A DNA stretch of 64,000 nucleotides. It comes from Choristoneura fumiferana. Lineage: Eukaryota > Arthropoda > Insecta > Lepidoptera > Tortricidae. The DNA lies in the NCBI RefSeq assembly GCF_025370935.1, contig NC_133472.1:43429517-43493516 (forward strand), given 5' to 3'. Below, piece after piece: positions 63,123-64,000 of this stretch. Under the pieces are notes generated by a model. That model saw nothing but the letters and a program-made list of their open reading frames with translations, ran no database searches and had not been told where the DNA came from. Each line of letters opens with the position of its first letter. Positions within the stretch are counted from its first letter, which is position 1. Position numbers and translations under genes: made by a program.

Positions 63123-63292
63123 TCATCATCATCATCATCTCAGCCGTAGGACGTCCAGTGTTGGACATAGGCCTCCCCCACAGACCTCCAGTTGCTTCGG
63201 TTGGCAGCGGCCTGCATCCACCGTACACCTGCGGCTTTAACCAGGTCATCCGTCCATCTTGTTGGTGGACGTCCTACGCTGCGCTTGTGTTC
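63123..63292 (-). mobile_element. RTE-type LINE 3' end, antisense
   Basis: (CATCAT)n, then TCTCAGCCGTAGGACGTCCA, GTGTTGGACATAGGCCTCCC and CAGGTCATCCGTCCATCTTG, ending with GTGGACGTCCTACGCTGCG. Confidence 0.7.
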
Positions 63293-63325
63293 TAAGAGCT
63301 GCTAGTGTATTATTTCAATCCCACT

Positions 63326-63535
63326 AATAGAGTAAATGCGAAAGTTTGTATGTCTGTTTGTTTGTTACTTCAGCACGTCTAAACCGCTGAACCGATTTAG
63401 ATGAAATTCGGTATACTGATAGTTTGAGTCCCGGGGAAGGACATAGGATAGTTTTTATCCCGGAAAATTTCAAATATCCACCGCGATAGTGACAATCCAA
63501 TTCTACGCGAACGGACTCCTGGGTAACAGGCTAGT
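63326..63535 (-). repeat. ATATTAGTAGGAT-type repeat, reverse copy
   Basis: CCCACTAATAGAGTAAATGC, GAAAGTTTGTATGTCTGTTT and CGCTGAACCGATTTAGATGA resemble 541-914 in reverse, with GAAGGACATAGGATAGTTTT replacing the distal part. Confidence 0.5.
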
Positions 63536-63648
63536 AGTAATAATAAATGTAAATTTGACGACAGTGCAAGTATAAATTTTATGATTTAAATTCATGTTTT
63601 GTTCCGCGTACCTACCTTGGTATTAGAGAAGCTCGATATTTCGGCACA

Positions 63649-64000
63649 ATGAGGGCTATCGTTTTTTGTCTCACCAGATGGCGCACTGTTGCGTGAGGTT
63701 TTTAAGTGTGGCTTTCAAAGTCTGTTATTACGGGCGTGAAAACAAAGTTTACATTAAAATCATATTTAATACACCTTAAAACCGTACCATAAAAATATCG
63801 AGCAACCACAGTGTTGCATAGTCCCCGTTTTGTTCGGAAAAAAGGGAGGACAAAGGTTTCCGAAAGAAAAAACTGTCTCAAAACACAGACATTAGTTACC
63901 CCGTAACGCATAATTGCTATAATTAATTTCAGGTATTGCAAAATATTCACAAAATTATTCTAATTTATATATGTATAAACCCGCGTAGCTCTCACCCAAA
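63649..64000 (-). mobile_element. Family A MITE, cut by window end
   Basis: Starts with the family right end (ATGAGGGCTATCGTTTTTTG) after A and runs to the ACCCGCGTAGCTCTCACCCA block at the window edge. Minus-strand open frame MNILQYLKLIIAIMRYGVTN recurs. Confidence 0.85.

Overview
The window is nuclear DNA of an insect, almost certainly a moth or butterfly. It is AT-rich and intron-rich. It is packed with short repeats of the type seen in Lepidoptera: RTE-type LINE 3' ends with (ATGATG)n tails, tRNA-headed SINEs with RTE tails, hAT and mariner-like MITEs, and many foldback elements. There is one 100-base assembly gap (1044-1143). I see no bacterial genes, CRISPR arrays or genuine stand-alone tRNA or rRNA genes.

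Four host genes can be supported, arranged as two divergent pairs. (1) Deaf1, minus strand, 5' part only: the SAND-domain exon 6951-7620 and the next exon 2820-3062; the MYND-finger end must lie left of the window, in the gap, or unseen. (2) A plus-strand gene, 8516-40654, reconstructed as 11 exons with every splice phase matching. It encodes about 512 residues with two CUE-like ubiquitin-binding folds, a third possible one, and a basic Gly/Pro-rich tail. I do not recognise its name. (3) Enkurin (ENKUR), minus strand, four exons 55756 to 52914, 254 residues, complete. (4) A plus-strand mitochondrial FAD oxidoreductase of the PDPR/DMGDH/SARDH family, exons 56413-56660, 59038-59250 and 61677-61840, running off the right edge. 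Start codons are about 0.9 kb apart in the first pair and 0.66 kb apart in the second, so shared bidirectional promoters are likely.

The rest is intron and intergenic DNA built largely from mobile elements, often nested. Labels used below: family A = 425-bp MITE with AATGAGGG...CCCTCATT ends (six copies); family B = shorter MITE with the same ends; family C = about 115-135-bp MITE with GGGCTACTACG ends (about ten copies); family D = mariner-like MITEs flanked by TA with CAGTC ends; SINE-1 = tRNA-headed SINE with RTE tail; SINE-2 = second tRNA-headed SINE; repeat L = repeat starting near GGCCAAGAGCGTGTCGG; HR = hairpin retroposon.

The most unusual structures are: the two HR copies, whose hairpin arms changed in concert; the opposed arrays of about 15-bp units with an almost invariant GCATAA core at 44.1-45.6 kb and a related array at 47 kb; a decayed tandem copy of exon 3 of the CUE gene; and transposable elements lying within about 12 bases of two splice sites of that gene.
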